DNA from: Paraburkholderia edwinii
Lineage (GTDB): Bacteria > Pseudomonadota > Gammaproteobacteria > Burkholderiales > Burkholderiaceae
NCBI RefSeq assembly: GCF_019428685.1
Contig: NZ_CP080095.1
Location: 1,922,001 to 1,986,000, forward strand
DNA length: 64,000 nt
Direction of reading: 5' to 3'
Shown in pieces: positions 19,418-27,347 of the stretch; within the stretch, counting starts at the first letter, position 1, and each line of letters starts with the position of its first letter. The notes beneath the pieces were generated by a model that saw only the letters and a program-made list of their open reading frames with translations, searched no databases and was not told the origin of the DNA. Made by a program: the position numbers and the translations under genes.

Positions 19418-19480
19418 TCATTTGCGGAATATAAGCAGCGAAATGAACAGCGTTGTGACAAAACCAATCAGCAATTCCAT
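19418..19480 (-). CDS. Candidate 20-aa hydrophobic peptide between bfd and tonB
   Basis: ATG at 19478-19480 with GAGGA seven bases upstream encodes MELLIGFVTTLFISLLIFRK then TGA. It is an almost uninterrupted single membrane helix ending in RK, the format of known bacterial small membrane proteins. It lies in the short space between bfd and tonB on the same strand, so would be made from the same transcript. No family is recognised and no conservation check was possible. The good Shine-Dalgarno and composition are the only support. Confidence 0.4.
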   Translation of the reverse strand: MELLIGFVTTLFISLLIFRK

Positions 19481-19581
19481 CTCGGGTTCCTCGAGGAATC
19501 GTTTCGCTGGCTGAGTCCAATGACTGGATACGGTGGCTTGCTGACGGCGGTTGAGCGCGGAGACTGCCGCGCCGGCAGATC

Positions 19582-19818
19582 TTACGCGGCCCGGCGTTCG
19601 TAGAAAGTCAGCGGGACGGCCTCGACAGCCGGCTCGATACCGCAACGGCTCGCGCAGACGCCGCTTTGCGCCATCACCTCGCGTACGGACTCCTCGCACT
19701 TGCCGCAGCAAATGGCGACGCCGAGTTCGAACTGCAGCTCGTCGAAGGTATCGATGCCTTCGGCGATCGATGCCCGGATTTTCCGGTCGGAGACGGATTT
19801 GCACACGCAGACAATCAT
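19582..19818 (-). CDS. bfd: Bacterioferritin-associated ferredoxin
   Basis: 78 residues. The 2Fe-2S ligands of Bfd are in place: C4 and C6 (MIVCVCKSVSD) and C38 with C41 (AICCGKCEESV; C37 is an extra Cys). Bfd delivers electrons to bacterioferritin to release stored iron when iron is scarce. A strong Fur-box-like sequence lies 24 bp upstream. It is the first gene of a minus-strand run bfd - small peptide - tonB - exbB - exbD. The tail after residue 62 is longer than E. coli Bfd (64 aa). Confidence 0.95.
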   Translation of the reverse strand: MIVCVCKSVSDRKIRASIAEGIDTFDELQFELGVAICCGKCEESVREVMAQSGVCASRCGIEPAVEAVPLTFYERRAA

Positions 19819-19841
19819 GGTGGATCGCGATAGGCAACGTT

Positions 19842-19860
19842 AATGCGAATTATTATCATT
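19842..19860 (-). promoter_or_regulatory. Fur box upstream of bfd
   Basis: Read on the minus strand: AATGATAATAATTCGCATT. It contains GATAAT and a dyad core AATAATTCGCATT, the best Fur match in the window, 24 bp before the bfd start. It likely gives iron-repressed control of bfd and possibly the whole tonB-exbBD operon. Confidence 0.75.
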
Positions 19861-19964
19861 TTGTAGGCGCCGTTTGGCAAGCGCTACGTGCGGAATTTTG
19901 TAACATAACCAGCCTCCTGGCAGGGTTTTCGCCGGCTGGGCGTGGTGTGCCGCACGCTGGGTGC

Positions 19965-20056
19965 GGGAAGCCTGGGAAGGCTGGGAAGGCTGGGAAGGCT
20001 GGGAAGGGCGGGAAGGGCGGGAAGGGCGGGAAGGGCGGGAAGGGCGGGAAGGGCGG
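19965..20056 (+). repeat. G-rich 9-bp tandem repeat between murI and bfd
   Basis: About ten copies of a 9-bp unit that shifts from GGGAAGGCT (about four copies) to GGGAAGGGC (about six copies). The plus strand has many GGG runs in close spacing, so a G-quadruplex could form there; the minus strand, which is the transcribed sense for bfd and murI, would be C-rich. It lies just upstream of the bfd Fur box and 53 bp from the murI stop. Not a CRISPR or coding repeat. Confidence 0.85.
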
Positions 20057-20108
20057 ACGGCGGGAATGCTCAGGGAAGCCGCGGGAAAGACGCTGGGAAG
20101 GCGGAAGC

Positions 20109-21101
20109 TCAGGCCGCTTCGGGTTCAGGGCGCGAGGTAGGCGCCAGCGCCGCGAGTATCCCGCCGCCTTGCGTAGCCGTCTTTGCCTCGACCTCGGCCG
20201 CTTCGAGCTCAATCGTCCGACTAGACGGAATCGCAACGCGCTCCACGGGAGCTTCAATATTGAGCAGAGTGCGCGATAGCTGCTGCAGATGCGCCCCGTC
20301 GCTCGTCGAGCAAAAGCGCGGCGTACCTGCCGGCGCGCCGGAAACCGCGCGCAAACCATGCTGTTCGAGTACGCGCTCGAGCTGACGCGCGATCGCAACA
20401 CTCGTGTCGATCAGCGCGAGCCGGTCGCCGACGAGTTCGCGAATCGTCGCATCGAGAAACGGATAATGCGTGCAGCCGAGCACCAGCGTGTCCGCGCCGG
20501 CATCGAGCATCGGCTGCAGGTAGCCGTCGAGCAGCGCGCGCAGTGCGGGCGAATCGAGATCGCACCGCTCGATCGCTTCGACGAGACCGTGGCCCGGCTG
20601 GCAGAGGAACGTGCAATCGGCCGCGTAGCGCTCGTGCAGCGCGAGAAAGCGCGCGCTGCGCAGCGTGACTTGCGTCGCCAGCACGCCGGCGACATGCGTC
20701 TTCGACTGCAGCGCGGCGGGCTTGATGCCCGGCTCGACGCCGATCACTGGAATCGGCAAGCGCTCGCGCGCGAGCGCGATCGATTGCGCGGTAGCCGTAT
20801 TGCAGGCCACGACGAGCGCCTTCGCACCCTGTGCGATCAGCCATTCGCCGATTGCCAGCGTGCGCTCGGCGATGAAATCGTCGTCGCGCTCCCCGTACGG
20901 CGCGTAACGCGAATCCGCGACGTAGATCAATGCTTCGTCGGGCAGTTGCGCGCGTACCGCACGCAGTACCGACAGGCCGCCCAGCCCTGAATCGAAGATG
21001 CCGACCGGCGCATGCGAACCGGCCACCGCGACACCGTCCGCCGCCGGTGCGCCGGACGGCGAGGCGGTGACGACGATCGAAGCGGATGGCGAAGCGGTCA
21101 T
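20109..21101 (-). CDS. murI: Glutamate racemase
   Basis: 330 residues. The two catalytic cysteines are Cys100 in VVACNTATAQ and Cys210 in LVLGCTHYPFLD. IFDSGLGGLSVL near residue 35 is the standard opening motif. It makes D-glutamate for peptidoglycan. About 29 residues before the core are a Ser/Ala-rich extension of uncertain status; a true start could be further in. I chose the ATG at 21099-21101, though no Shine-Dalgarno is seen on its strand. Upstream frame continues to 21158 (TTG). Confidence 0.92.
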   Translation of the reverse strand: MTASPSASIVVTASPSGAPAADGVAVAGSHAPVGIFDSGLGGLSVLRAVRAQLPDEALIYVADSRYAPYGERDDDFIAERTLAIGEWLIAQGAKALVVACNTATAQSIALARERLPIPVIGVEPGIKPAALQSKTHVAGVLATQVTLRSARFLALHERYAADCTFLCQPGHGLVEAIERCDLDSPALRALLDGYLQPMLDAGADTLVLGCTHYPFLDATIRELVGDRLALIDTSVAIARQLERVLEQHGLRAVSGAPAGTPRFCSTSDGAHLQQLSRTLLNIEAPVERVAIPSSRTIELEAAEVEAKTATQGGGILAALAPTSRPEPEAA

Positions 21102-21366
21102 GGAAAGGAGAAAGGGCTCGCTACGAAAATCGCGCGGCGTATGGCTAGCGCGATGCAAGTGGCCGGCAGTTTAACAGGTTGGAAGCAGGACAAAAGCAGG
21201 TCAAAAGCAGAACAAAGCAGCCACAGCAGCACAGCAGCACATCAGGACATCAGGACATCAGCAGCAGCACAACGGGAGCAAGCCAGCATGCAGCAACATC
21301 GCATACGCGCGACGCGGCCAGACAAAACCATCGACCGCGTCCCGCGCATTGATTACCGCATCGTGC

Positions 21367-21849
21367 TTACGACTCCACCGAGTCACCCATGCCCGATTGC
21401 TGATAGTTCTGAATGCCGACCTTGTCGATCAGGTCGAGCTGCGTTTCGAGCCAGTCGATATGCTCTTCGGTGTCTTCGAGGATCGATACGAAAATTTCAC
21501 GCGACACGAAATCGCGCACCGACTCGCAATGGGCGATTGCTTCCTTGCACGTCGCCTGGGAGCCTTGCTCGAGTTTCAGATCGCACTCGAGAATCTCTTT
21601 GGTTTCTTCGCCGACGAGCAGCTTGTGCAAGTCTTGCAGATTGGGCAGCGCATCGAGCATGAAAATACGTTCGATCAGTTTGTCGGCGTGTTTCATCTCG
21701 CCGATCGACTCGTCGTATTCGTGTTTGCCGAGCTTCTCGAGGCCCCAGTGGTTGTACATCCGCGCGTGCAGAAAATACTGGTTGATCGCGGTCAGTTCGT
21801 TCTTCAACTGGGCGTTCAGATATTCAATGACCTTCTTGTCGCCTTGCAT
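21367..21849 (-). CDS. bfr: Bacterioferritin
   Basis: 160 residues, closely following E. coli Bfr: [26 protein letters not shown], then Met52 (heme ligand, in [13 protein letters not shown]), and [16 protein letters not shown] at the end. The diiron ferroxidase ligands Glu18, Glu51, His54, Glu94-region, Glu127 and His130 positions are consistent. It oxidises and stores iron as a 24-mer with heme at the dimer interface. A GAGGAAAT Shine-Dalgarno precedes the ATG at 21849. Together with bfd it forms the iron-release pair. Confidence 0.96.
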   Translation of the reverse strand: MQGDKKVIEYLNAQLKNELTAINQYFLHARMYNHWGLEKLGKHEYDESIGEMKHADKLIERIFMLDALPNLQDLHKLLVGEETKEILECDLKLEQGSQATCKEAIAHCESVRDFVSREIFVSILEDTEEHIDWLETQLDLIDKVGIQNYQQSGMGDSVES

Positions 21850-21942
21850 GATGGTATTTCCTCTTGGAGACCGGGTAGATTTGATTTTCCACAACAATAA
21901 ACGTCCGGTTCGAAAATGCCAAGGACAGATGTTGCTGATGAG

Positions 21943-21955
21943 AATCGTTCGCGTA
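21943..21955 (-). promoter_or_regulatory. Weak Fur-box-like site upstream of bfr
   Basis: AATCGTTCGCGTA on the plus strand shares most of the core seen at ftr (AATGGTTCGCATT), about 95 bp before the bfr start. It is the poorest of the four matches. Confidence 0.35.
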
Positions 21956-21996
21956 AATCAATGTCACAGCGTTGATTTACGAGATCGCACTGAGCG

Positions 21997-22026
21997 AAAA
22001 AAAGCCGGGACTTCAAGCCCCGGCTT
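21997..22026 (-). terminator. Intrinsic terminator after fumarase
   Basis: On the minus strand, AAAGCCGGG (22018-22026) pairs with CCCGGCTTT (22001-22009) over a short loop, followed by an uninterrupted T run. It lies about 50 bp after the fumarase stop. Confidence 0.9.
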
Positions 22027-22078
22027 TGCTTCTTTAAAGCGGATAACTGCTTAAGCCGCTTAAGGCGAATATGAAATT

Positions 22079-23602
22079 TCAGGCCGTTGCGACCGGAATC
22101 TTGCCGATCTTCGCTTGCCATTCCTTCGGCCCGGTCTGATGTACCGAGGTGCCGTTCGAGTCGACTGCAACGGTCACCGGCATATCCATCACATCGAACT
22201 CGTAGATCGCTTCCATACCGAGGTCTTCGAAGGCGAGCACCTTCGCGCTGCGGATCGCCTTCGATACGAGATACGCGGCGCCGCCCACGGCCATCAGATA
22301 CGCGGCCTTGTGCTTCTTGATCGATTCGATCGCAACAGGGCCACGCTCGGCCTTACCGATCATCGAGATCAAACCGGTCTGCGCAAGCATCGTCTCGGTG
22401 AATTTGTCCATGCGCGTCGACGTGGTCGGGCCCGCGGGTCCGACCGCTTCATCGCGAACCGGATCGACCGGGCCAACGTAATAAATCACGCGATTCGTGA
22501 AATCGACGGGCAGCTTCTCGCCCTTCGCGAGCATGTCGGCGATGCGCTTGTGCGCGGCATCGCGGCCCGTCAGCATCTTGCCGCTCAACAGCAGCGTCTG
22601 GCCCGGCTTCCAGCTCGCGACTTCTGCGGGCGTGAGCGTATTCAGATCGACGCGCTTGCTCGTTTCGGTGTTCGCGGTCCATTGCACCTTCGGCCAGGCA
22701 TCGAGCGACGGCGCTTCGAGCTTCGCGACGCCCGACCCGTCGAGCGTGAAATGCGCGTGACGCGTGGCCGCGCAGTTCGGGATGATCGCGATCGGCTTCG
22801 ACGCCGCATGCGTCGGCGCGGCCATGATCTTCACATCGAGCACCGTGGCCAGACCACCGAGACCTTGCGCGCCGATGCCGAGCGCATTGACCTTCTCATG
22901 CAGCTCGACACGCAGTTCCTCGATCCAGTCCTTCGGGCCGCGCGCGATGACGTCCTGGATGTCGATCGAATCCATCAGCGATTCCTTCGCCATCAGCATC
23001 GCTTTCTCGGCGGTGCCGCCGATACCGATGCCGAGCATCCCCGGCGGGCACCAGCCCGCGCCCATCGTCGGCACGGTCTTGAGCACCCAGTCGACGATCG
23101 AGTCCGACGGGTTCAGCATCGCGAACTTCGACTTGTTTTCCGAGCCGCCGCCTTTCGCCGCGACCTGCACATCGATCTTGTCGCCGGGCACGATCTCGTA
23201 GTGAATGACCGCGGGCGTGTTGTCCTTCGTGTTCTTGCGCGCACCCTCGGGTGGGCTCACGATCGACGCGCGCAGCACGTTGTCCGGATGCATATAGCCG
23301 CGGCGCACGCCTTCGTTGATCATATCGGTGACGCCCATCGTCGCACCGTCCCAGCGCACATCCATGCCGACCTTCACGAATACCGTGACGATGCCCGTGT
23401 CCTGGCAGATCGGCCGGTGGCCTTCGGCGCACATGCGGCTGTTGGTCAGGATCTGCGCGATCGCGTCCTTCGCAGCGGGGCTTTCTTCGAGCTCATAAGC
23501 GCGGCCGAGCGCCTGAATATAGTCCTGCGGGTGGTAGTAGCTGATGTATTGCAACGAATCGGCAATGCTCTGAATCAGGTCTTCCTGTTTGATAACGGTC
23601 AT
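22079..23602 (-). CDS. fumA: Fumarate hydratase, class I (Fe-S)
   Basis: 507 residues. This is the iron-sulfur class I fumarase, with 4Fe-4S cysteines in SRMCAEGHRPICQDTGI, MGAGWCPPGMLGIGIGG and IIPNCAATRHAHFTLDG. The C-terminal beta domain (LTPAEVASWKPGQTLLLSGKMLTGRDAAHKR-like) is complete. It converts fumarate to malate in the TCA cycle. ATG at 23600-23602. Length is shorter than E. coli FumA (548) but equal to the common single-chain class I form in proteobacteria. A YqhA-like gene lies 55 bp upstream on the same strand. Confidence 0.93.
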   Translation of the reverse strand: MTVIKQEDLIQSIADSLQYISYYHPQDYIQALGRAYELEESPAAKDAIAQILTNSRMCAEGHRPICQDTGIVTVFVKVGMDVRWDGATMGVTDMINEGVRRGYMHPDNVLRASIVSPPEGARKNTKDNTPAVIHYEIVPGDKIDVQVAAKGGGSENKSKFAMLNPSDSIVDWVLKTVPTMGAGWCPPGMLGIGIGGTAEKAMLMAKESLMDSIDIQDVIARGPKDWIEELRVELHEKVNALGIGAQGLGGLATVLDVKIMAAPTHAASKPIAIIPNCAATRHAHFTLDGSGVAKLEAPSLDAWPKVQWTANTETSKRVDLNTLTPAEVASWKPGQTLLLSGKMLTGRDAAHKRIADMLAKGEKLPVDFTNRVIYYVGPVDPVRDEAVGPAGPTTSTRMDKFTETMLAQTGLISMIGKAERGPVAIESIKKHKAAYLMAVGGAAYLVSKAIRSAKVLAFEDLGMEAIYEFDVMDMPVTVAVDSNGTSVHQTGPKEWQAKIGKIPVATA

Positions 23603-23657
23603 AGCTAGCTCAGTGGGGCTTTGGCGTTTTTTGTCGTGATCGCGAATGCGCCATCAC

Positions 23658-24275
23658 TTATGCGCCTTCTGGGGAGGAGAAATCGGTTGCCTCGGAGGGC
23701 TTCGGTGCGTGCGGCGCCGGCTCGTGAAAGTGCTCGGGATGCGTACGCGTCGTCAGCCGGTCGACCCATGCCATCACCGCGGCCGACACGAGGAACGACA
23801 GATGAATGATCACCTGCCATAGGATCGCGTGCTCGCTGCGCTGGTCGGGATCGATAAAGGTCTTTAACAGATGAATCGACGAGATGCTGATCAGCGCCAT
23901 CGAAAGCTTGACCTTCAGCACGCCTGCATTGACATGGTCGAGCCATTCGGGCTCGTCGGGATGGCCTTCGACGCCAAGCCGCTGCACAAACGTTTCGTAG
24001 CCGCCGACGATCACCATGATCAGCAGATTCGAGATCATGACCACATCGATCAGGCTCAGCACGACCAGCATCGTGCTCGTTTCGTCGAGCTTCATCGCCG
24101 ACGTGACGAGATGCCAGACCTCCTTGAGGAAAAGCACCACATACACCGCTTGCGCGACGATGAGGCCCAGATACAGCGGCACCTGCAGCCAGCGGCTCAT
24201 GAAGATGACGGCGGGCAGAGGGCGCATGCGACGGCGGGGAGAGCGGCTGCCGGGATCGAATTTCGAGGCGGACAT
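23658..24275 (-). CDS. TIGR00645 / UPF0114 (YqhA-like) inner membrane protein
   Basis: 205 residues with about four membrane helices. LMVIVGGYETFVQRL (near residue 90) and SSIHLLKTFI are conserved features of YqhA/UPF0114 family proteins, whose function is unknown. The start ATG is at 24273-24275. It could be transcribed with fumA downstream (55-bp gap). The C-terminal 25 residues (HPEHFHEPAPHAPKPSE) are polar and His-rich, a local variation from E. coli YqhA. Confidence 0.85.
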   Translation of the reverse strand: MSASKFDPGSRSPRRRMRPLPAVIFMSRWLQVPLYLGLIVAQAVYVVLFLKEVWHLVTSAMKLDETSTMLVVLSLIDVVMISNLLIMVIVGGYETFVQRLGVEGHPDEPEWLDHVNAGVLKVKLSMALISISSIHLLKTFIDPDQRSEHAILWQVIIHLSFLVSAAVMAWVDRLTTRTHPEHFHEPAPHAPKPSEATDFSSPEGA

Positions 24276-24887
24276 AGGCGGTCAGGATCGCGGAAGAAGG
24301 CGCCGGCGGTGCCGGCTGGGGCTACGTCGGGCGGGTTTCGGTTTCATCCCCGCGTGCGGCGCGACATTGTACCGCGACACCCGCCAGCGCCGCGTCGGTC
24401 TGGATAGTGACGCCGATTGGTCGTGATGGGCATGCAGGTTGCGGCGTTGCTGGAAGGGAAATGGCCAGTTCAGTTAGCATGGCGGGAGCGGGTTTCACCA
24501 TGCAACGCCGCGCCTAGGGGATGACCCGAATGCGCGAAGCCGCGTAAGTGCACGGTAAGTTGCAGCGCTTAATTTGGCACGGGAACGGGTCAATAAAGTG
24601 TTATATGACTTGTACACGAAGCGCGCTAATCTGGGCTCGGGCTCATACGTGCGGTACGCGCGGGCAGACAAAGGCGCCATGTTGCGCCGCCGCACGCGCG
24701 TTCGCATTGCGCCCGTTTCGGCACCGCGCCGGATCGCGCCGATCATCAAGCGGCTTCGTTGTGCACGAGGGTAAGGAGACAGGCGCCGCGCGGCGTTCGC
24801 AAGAGCCACGCGCAAGCTCGCGCCATACGGCGTGCCCACATCACGCCGGCACAGGTTTTACGTTTCATCTTCACCAAGGGGTAGTCG
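24276..24887. other. Intergenic region upstream of acs
   Basis: 612 bp. The open frames here lack Shine-Dalgarno sequences and family-like protein sequence, and I do not call them genes. It contains the divergent promoters for yqhA-like and acs. A stretch at 24570-24620 (AATTTGGCAC to GTTATATGAC) is the most AT-rich part, but no well-spaced promoter could be fixed. Confidence 0.4.
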
Positions 24888-26870
24888 ATGTCAGCGATTG
24901 AATCCGTTCTTCAGGAACGCCGCGTATTCCCGCCATCCGCCGAAACGATGAAAGCGGCCACGATATCCGGCATGGACGCTTACAAGGCGCTTGTCGCCGA
25001 AGCGGAACGTGATTACGAAGGTTTCTGGGCGCGCCTCGCGCGCGAGACGCTCAGTTGGCACAAGCCGTTCACGAAGGTGCTCGATGAATCGAACGCACCG
25101 TTCTACAAGTGGTACGACGACGGCGAACTCAATGCGTCCTACAACAGCCTCGATCGCCACGTGCAAGCGGGCAACGGCGACCGCGTCGCCGTGATCTTCG
25201 AAGCGGACGACGGCACCGTCACGCGCGTCACTTACAAGGACATGCTGCAGCGTGTATCGCGCTTCGCCAATGCGCTGAAAAAGCGCGGCATCAGGAAGGG
25301 CGATCGCGTCGTTATCTATATGCCGATGTCGATCGAAGGCATTGTCGCGATGCAGGCGTGTGCGCGTATCGGCGCGACGCACTCGGTCGTGTTCGGCGGC
25401 TTCTCGTCGAAATCGCTGAACGAGCGGCTCGTCGACGTCGGCGCGATCGCGCTGATCACCGCCGACGAACAGATGCGGGGCGGCAAGGCGCTGCCGCTCA
25501 AGAACATTGCCGACGAAGCGCTCGCGATGGGCGGCTGCGAGGCGGTGAAGAGCGTGATCGTCTATCGCCGCACGGGCGGCAAGGTAGCGTGGAACGAAGG
25601 CCGCGACCTGTGGATGCATGAAGTCGCGCAGAGCGAAAGCGACCAGTGCGCACCGGAATGGGTCGGCGCCGAACACCCGCTTTTCATTCTTTATACGTCG
25701 GGTTCGACGGGCAAGCCGAAGGGCGTGCAGCACAGCACCGGCGGCTATTTGCTATGGGCCGCGCAGACCATTAAATGGGCGTTCGACTGGAAGCCGACCG
25801 ACGTGTTCTGGTGTACGGCGGATATCGGCTGGGTCACGGGCCACAGCTATATCGCGTACGGACCGCTTACGCTCGGTGCGACGCAAGTCGTGTTCGAAGG
25901 CGTGCCGACGTATCCGAATGCGGGCCGCTTCTGGGAGATGATCCAGAAGCACAAGGTCACGCTGTTCTACACGGCGCCGACGGCAATCCGTTCGCTGATC
26001 AAGCTGGCCGACGCGGACCCGAAGGTGCATCCGAAGAGCTACGACCTGTCTTCGCTGCGCGTGCTCGGCACGGTCGGCGAACCGATCAATCCCGAAGCAT
26101 GGATGTGGTACTACGAGCAGGTCGGCGGTTCGCGCTGCCCGATCGCCGATACATGGTGGCAGACGGAAACCGGCGGCCATATGATCACGCCGGTGCCGGG
26201 CGCGACGCCGCTTGTGCCGGGCTCGTGCACGCTGCCGCTGCCGGGCATCATGGCGGCTGTCGTCGATGAAACGGGGCAGGACGTGCCGAACGGGCAGGGT
26301 GGCATTCTGGTCGTGAAGCGCCCGTGGCCATCGATGATCCGCACGATCTGGGGCGACCCGGAGCGCTTCAAGAAGAGCTACTTCCCCGAAGAACTGGGCG
26401 GCAAGCTGTATCTGGCAGGCGACGGCAGTATTCGCGACAAGGAAACCGGCTACTTCACGATCATGGGCCGTATCGACGATGTGCTGAACGTGTCGGGTCA
26501 CCGGCTCGGCACGATGGAGATCGAATCGGCGCTGGTCGCGAATCCGCTCGTGGCCGAAGCGGCGGTGGTCGGGCGCCCGGACGATACGACCGGCGAAGCG
26601 GTGTGCGCGTTTGTCGTGCTGAAGCGTTCGCGTCCGGAAGGCGACGAAGCGAAGCAGATCGCCAACGACCTGCGCAACTGGGTCGGCAAGGAGATCGGGC
26701 CGATCGCGAAGCCGAAGGACATCCGCTTCGGCGACAACCTGCCGAAGACGCGTTCGGGCAAGATCATGCGGCGTCTGTTGCGCTCGCTGGCAAAGGGCGA
26801 GGAGATTACGCAGGACGTCTCGACGCTCGAGAATCCGGCGATTCTCGATCAGCTGGGCGAATCGCGCTGA
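24888..26870 (+). CDS. acs: Acetyl-CoA synthetase
   Basis: 660 residues (E. coli 652). ATP-binding loop [12 protein letters not shown], the W-rich segment around [11 protein letters not shown], and the C-terminal [14 protein letters not shown] with the lysine that is reversibly acetylated in other bacteria. It activates acetate to acetyl-CoA through acetyl-AMP. Start ATG 24888, with AAGGGG upstream. The pair DUF4212 plus sodium:solute symporter follows, so the region handles acetate uptake and activation, but a terminator separates acs from them. Confidence 0.96.
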   Translation: MSAIESVLQERRVFPPSAETMKAATISGMDAYKALVAEAERDYEGFWARLARETLSWHKPFTKVLDESNAPFYKWYDDGELNASYNSLDRHVQAGNGDRVAVIFEADDGTVTRVTYKDMLQRVSRFANALKKRGIRKGDRVVIYMPMSIEGIVAMQACARIGATHSVVFGGFSSKSLNERLVDVGAIALITADEQMRGGKALPLKNIADEALAMGGCEAVKSVIVYRRTGGKVAWNEGRDLWMHEVAQSESDQCAPEWVGAEHPLFILYTSGSTGKPKGVQHSTGGYLLWAAQTIKWAFDWKPTDVFWCTADIGWVTGHSYIAYGPLTLGATQVVFEGVPTYPNAGRFWEMIQKHKVTLFYTAPTAIRSLIKLADADPKVHPKSYDLSSLRVLGTVGEPINPEAWMWYYEQVGGSRCPIADTWWQTETGGHMITPVPGATPLVPGSCTLPLPGIMAAVVDETGQDVPNGQGGILVVKRPWPSMIRTIWGDPERFKKSYFPEELGGKLYLAGDGSIRDKETGYFTIMGRIDDVLNVSGHRLGTMEIESALVANPLVAEAAVVGRPDDTTGEAVCAFVVLKRSRPEGDEAKQIANDLRNWVGKEIGPIAKPKDIRFGDNLPKTRSGKIMRRLLRSLAKGEEITQDVSTLENPAILDQLGESR

Positions 26871-26932
26871 GTTAAACGAGGCGCTCTGGAAGGCAGTACA
26901 GCAATACCACGACGGTAGTATTGCAGGGGTAC

Positions 26933-26980
26933 AAAAGGCCGTTGCGCGGACAATCCTGATTGCGTGCGCAACGGCTTTTT
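26933..26980 (+). terminator. Terminator after acs, with upstream second hairpin
   Basis: GCCGTTGCGC (26938-26947) pairs with GCGCAACGGC (26966-26975), followed by TTTTT. Just upstream, GCAATAC (26901-26907) and GTATTGC (26918-26924) form another stem. The T run ends only 13 bp before the DUF4212 start, so the two hairpins could also act as a leader for the symporter genes. Confidence 0.8.
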
Positions 26981-26993
26981 GTTAAATAGGCGC

Positions 26994-27347
26994 ATGGCCG
27001 CGCCACACGCTTCTAACCGACAAACAATTAATCCACCGCCTGAACCGCCGCCGGTTTCAGAGGCGATGGCGCTCGCGCATCGGCGTTACTGGCGCTTCAA
27101 TCTGCTATTGATCGCGACGCTGATGGTGATCGGCTTCGTTGTATCGTTTATCGTGCCGGCCGCCTCGCGCGGGCTGGCGGGCGTGCGGCTTTTCGGCTTC
27201 AGCTTGCCGTTCTACGTCGGCGCGCAAGGCGCGATTCTCGTCTACCTGGCGCTGATCGTCGTCTATATCGTATCGATGCAATTCGCCGACCGCGCATTGC
27301 AGCGCGCATTCGAAGCGGATGCCGCCGCGCGGCAAACGAACCGATGA
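26994..27347 (+). CDS. DUF4212 small membrane protein, symporter partner
   Basis: 117 residues, two membrane helices (about 38-60 and 74-98) between polar ends. The core EAMALAHRRYWRFNLLLIATLMVIGFVV (in parts) and RLFGFSLPFYVGAQGA match DUF4212, which almost always precedes a sodium:solute symporter. Overlaps that gene by 4 bp (ATGA). The start at 26994 was chosen over a longer GTG frame from 26964, which would begin inside the terminator stem. Shine-Dalgarno is weak (TAGG). Confidence 0.85.
   Translation: MAAPHASNRQTINPPPEPPPVSEAMALAHRRYWRFNLLLIATLMVIGFVVSFIVPAASRGLAGVRLFGFSLPFYVGAQGAILVYLALIVVYIVSMQFADRALQRAFEADAAARQTNR

Noticed and set aside
21095..21115. AAAGGAG next to the murI start as a Shine-Dalgarno
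   Set aside because: It is on the opposite strand (plus) and so cannot serve the minus-strand gene; the murI start therefore remains slightly uncertain.
21180..21300. AGCAGCAC / ACATCAGG repeats between murI and bfr
   Set aside because: Low-complexity, irregular units without a clear array structure.
24573..24600. TTGGCACGGGAAC, resembling a sigma-54 -24 element
   Set aside because: The required TTGCA-type -12 element is missing at the right spacing.
24495..24839. Small open frames on both strands before acs
   Set aside because: No Shine-Dalgarno, Arg-rich shadow composition, nothing recognisable.
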